Below the pieces are notes generated by a model. That model did no database searches. It worked only from the letters and a program-made list of their open reading frames with translations, and had not been told where the DNA came from. Shown here piece after piece: positions 5,283 to 6,440 of a DNA stretch of 6,440 nucleotides. Position 1 is the first letter of the stretch, and the number at the start of each line of letters is the position of its first letter. The stretch is from Gammaproteobacteria bacterium (lineage in GTDB: Bacteria > Pseudomonadota > Gammaproteobacteria > Pseudomonadales > Azotimanducaceae), in NCBI GenBank assembly GCA_002694945.1, contig NZNP01000037.1:9260-15699 (forward strand). Direction: 5' to 3'. The position numbers were made by a program, and so were the translations under genes.

Positions 5283-6440
5283 TCAGCGAGAAAACATTTC
5301 CTTCAGCTTAGGTTTGATGACCTTGCCTGAAGCGTTTCTCGGTAATGGTTCCTTCGAGAAGTAGATCTCTCTAGGTACTTTATAGCGGGTGATTAGAGCC
5401 CCGCAATGCTCGAGTAGCTTTTCCCGGGAAACCTCGTTTAGGGTCTTAACGACAATCACGAGGCGCTCACCGAGTCTTTCATCCTCCTCCCCAAACGCCG
5501 CGCACTCGTCGACAGAGGCATGCCGGTCAAAGGCCTGTTCTACTTCGGCACAATAGATATTTTCACCTCCGGAAATGACCATATCGCTTTTTCGACCAAC
5601 TATGTAAAGGTTGCCTTCTTCGTCGAAATAACCTCTGTCCCCGGTCGCCAGCCAGCCGTCTGCATCGAATATCCCTGAGTTATCGGCATTGGCGTAGCCG
5701 GCCATCAAGGAAGGACTTCTGACATGCAATTCGCCGACTTCTCCGGTATTCAGAACCTTGCCATCGGCGTCCCTTATTTCCCCTTCAGACGTAGCAACTA
5801 GTTTGCCGACGGATGTCGGATTGTTAATATACGAATCTCCGATCGTTAGGGTGACGGTCCCATTGCACTCGGTCATTCCGTAACCGGTGCCAAGAATTGC
5901 GCTGGGAAATGCTTCTCTTACAGCCTCCAAAAGTACCGGAGTTGTTGCTTGACCAGCGATTGAAAGGCTGGTCAGGCTGGTTAAGTCATAGTCCTGGAAA
6001 TTTTCGAGTCGGAGGATATCCCAGTGCATGGTTGGCACCCCGGGTAATCCGGTGACTTTCTCGTCAGTCATAAGCCGCAGAGCCCCCTCAGCGTCCCAGT
6101 GTTTCATCAGAACTAGCTTGCCTCCCTGACGGAACGCGCTCAGCAGCGTTGCATGGCAGCCGCTGACATGGAAGAGTGGAAACATTAACAGTGTTACAGG
6201 AGGTGGTCGCATCGAGACCATTGTCTCGTAGTCGACGCCGTATTGTTCTGCCATTTGGCTGGCGATAATAGCGCTCGAGAAAGCGATGGTCTTGAGTGAG
6301 GACATTAGGCCCTGGTGTGTAAGGATCGCCGCTTTCGGTTTGCCGGTGGTACCGCTGGTAAACATTAACAGCGCTTCGTCGCCGCCCTTACGTACTGTCA
6401 TCGAGAGCGAACCGTCCTGAGCCAGTTCACCCCAGGTCTC
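5283..6440 (-). CDS. AMP-dependent acyl-CoA synthetase/ligase, N-terminus beyond the window
   Basis: An ANL-superfamily adenylating enzyme that activates a carboxylic acid as acyl-AMP and transfers it to CoA. The frame stays open through base 6440, and its first visible residues (ETWGELAQDGSLS) fit the stretch just ahead of the P-loop, so the Met at 6401 is internal. The 385 visible residues include the ATP-binding loop TSGTTGKPK (28-36), PLFHVSG (88-94), GYGMTE (186-191), GELHVRS, TGD (266-268), the hinge region GRKSDMVISGGENIY (282-296) and PRNASGK (367-373), whose Lys373 is the adenylation-step lysine. Both catalytic domains are intact apart from the missing N-terminal portion, probably 150-200 residues by comparison with the family. 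Close motif spacing to fatty-acyl and aryl-CoA ligases leaves the acid unknown. It converges on the operon, so its promoter lies outside to the right and its regulation may be separate. Confidence 0.94.
   Translation of the reverse strand, partial: ETWGELAQDGSLSMTVRKGGDEALLMFTSGTTGKPKAAILTHQGLMSSLKTIAFSSAIIASQMAEQYGVDYETMVSMRPPPVTLLMFPLFHVSGCHATLLSAFRQGGKLVLMKHWDAEGALRLMTDEKVTGLPGVPTMHWDILRLENFQDYDLTSLTSLSIAGQATTPVLLEAVREAFPSAILGTGYGMTECNGTVTLTIGDSYINNPTSVGKLVATSEGEIRDADGKVLNTGEVGELHVRSPSLMAGYANADNSGIFDADGWLATGDRGYFDEEGNLYIVGRKSDMVISGGENIYCAEVEQAFDRHASVDECAAFGEEDERLGERLVIVVKTLNEVSREKLLEHCGALITRYKVPREIYFSKEPLPRNASGKVIKPKLKEMFSR

Noticed and set aside
5271..5287. CTGA...TCAG hairpin as a terminator in the convergent gap
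   Set aside because: Only a 4 bp stem with a 9-base loop and no T-tract; too weak to support a terminator.
6399..6401. Met codon at 6401 as the true start of the acyl-CoA synthetase
   Set aside because: The open frame continues to the window edge with family-like residues before it, and a start here would remove the whole N-terminal part of the adenylation domain, leaving the ATP loop almost at the terminus.

Overview
The window reads as bacterial catabolic or secondary-metabolism DNA of moderate, roughly balanced GC. It is densely coded, with Shine-Dalgarno sites, stop/start overlaps, and probable TTG starts. Enzyme content (soluble class I-type P450s, classical SDRs, a fatty-acyl-CoA-synthetase-like AMP ligase) fits a proteobacterium, possibly a marine gammaproteobacterium. 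That placement is inference only: there is no rRNA, tRNA or taxonomic marker here. I see no mobile element, CRISPR array, RNA gene or phage signature.

Layout. Bases 3-59 are the last codons of a plus-strand gene cut by the left edge. Its few residues resemble the C-terminal tail of molybdopterin-binding (xanthine dehydrogenase/isoquinoline oxidoreductase type) subunits, but this is weak. From 63 to 5251 runs a same-strand cluster with almost no spacing: metal-dependent amidohydrolase (63-1379), cytochrome P450 A (1376-2581), cytochrome P450 B (2581-3753), NAD-type SDR (3750-4487) and NADP-type SDR (4490-5251). Three junctions overlap by 1-4 bases (ATGA, TGATG, ATGA) and the fourth leaves 2 bases, so a single translationally coupled operon is very likely. 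Converging on it, with a 31-base gap, is a minus-strand AMP-dependent acyl-CoA synthetase (5283 to the right edge) that lacks its N-terminal part.

How the genes may work together (inference). The set looks like an oxidative pathway for one organic substrate: a C-N or similar bond hydrolysis by the amidohydrolase, two P450 hydroxylations, two alcohol/ketone oxidoreductions with different nicotinamide cofactors, and possibly CoA activation of a resulting carboxylate. No ferredoxin, ferredoxin reductase, transporter or regulator gene is visible, so P450 redox partners must lie elsewhere.

The most interesting point is the P450 pair. They are diverged tandem paralogues. Both have a histidine where the I-helix normally carries Asp/Glu of the acid-alcohol pair, and both have extra sequence between the heme cysteine and the following helix. 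The amidohydrolase also carries Glu where the family usually has its metal-site Asp. Together these suggest an uncharacterised pathway built on a non-standard P450 subfamily.
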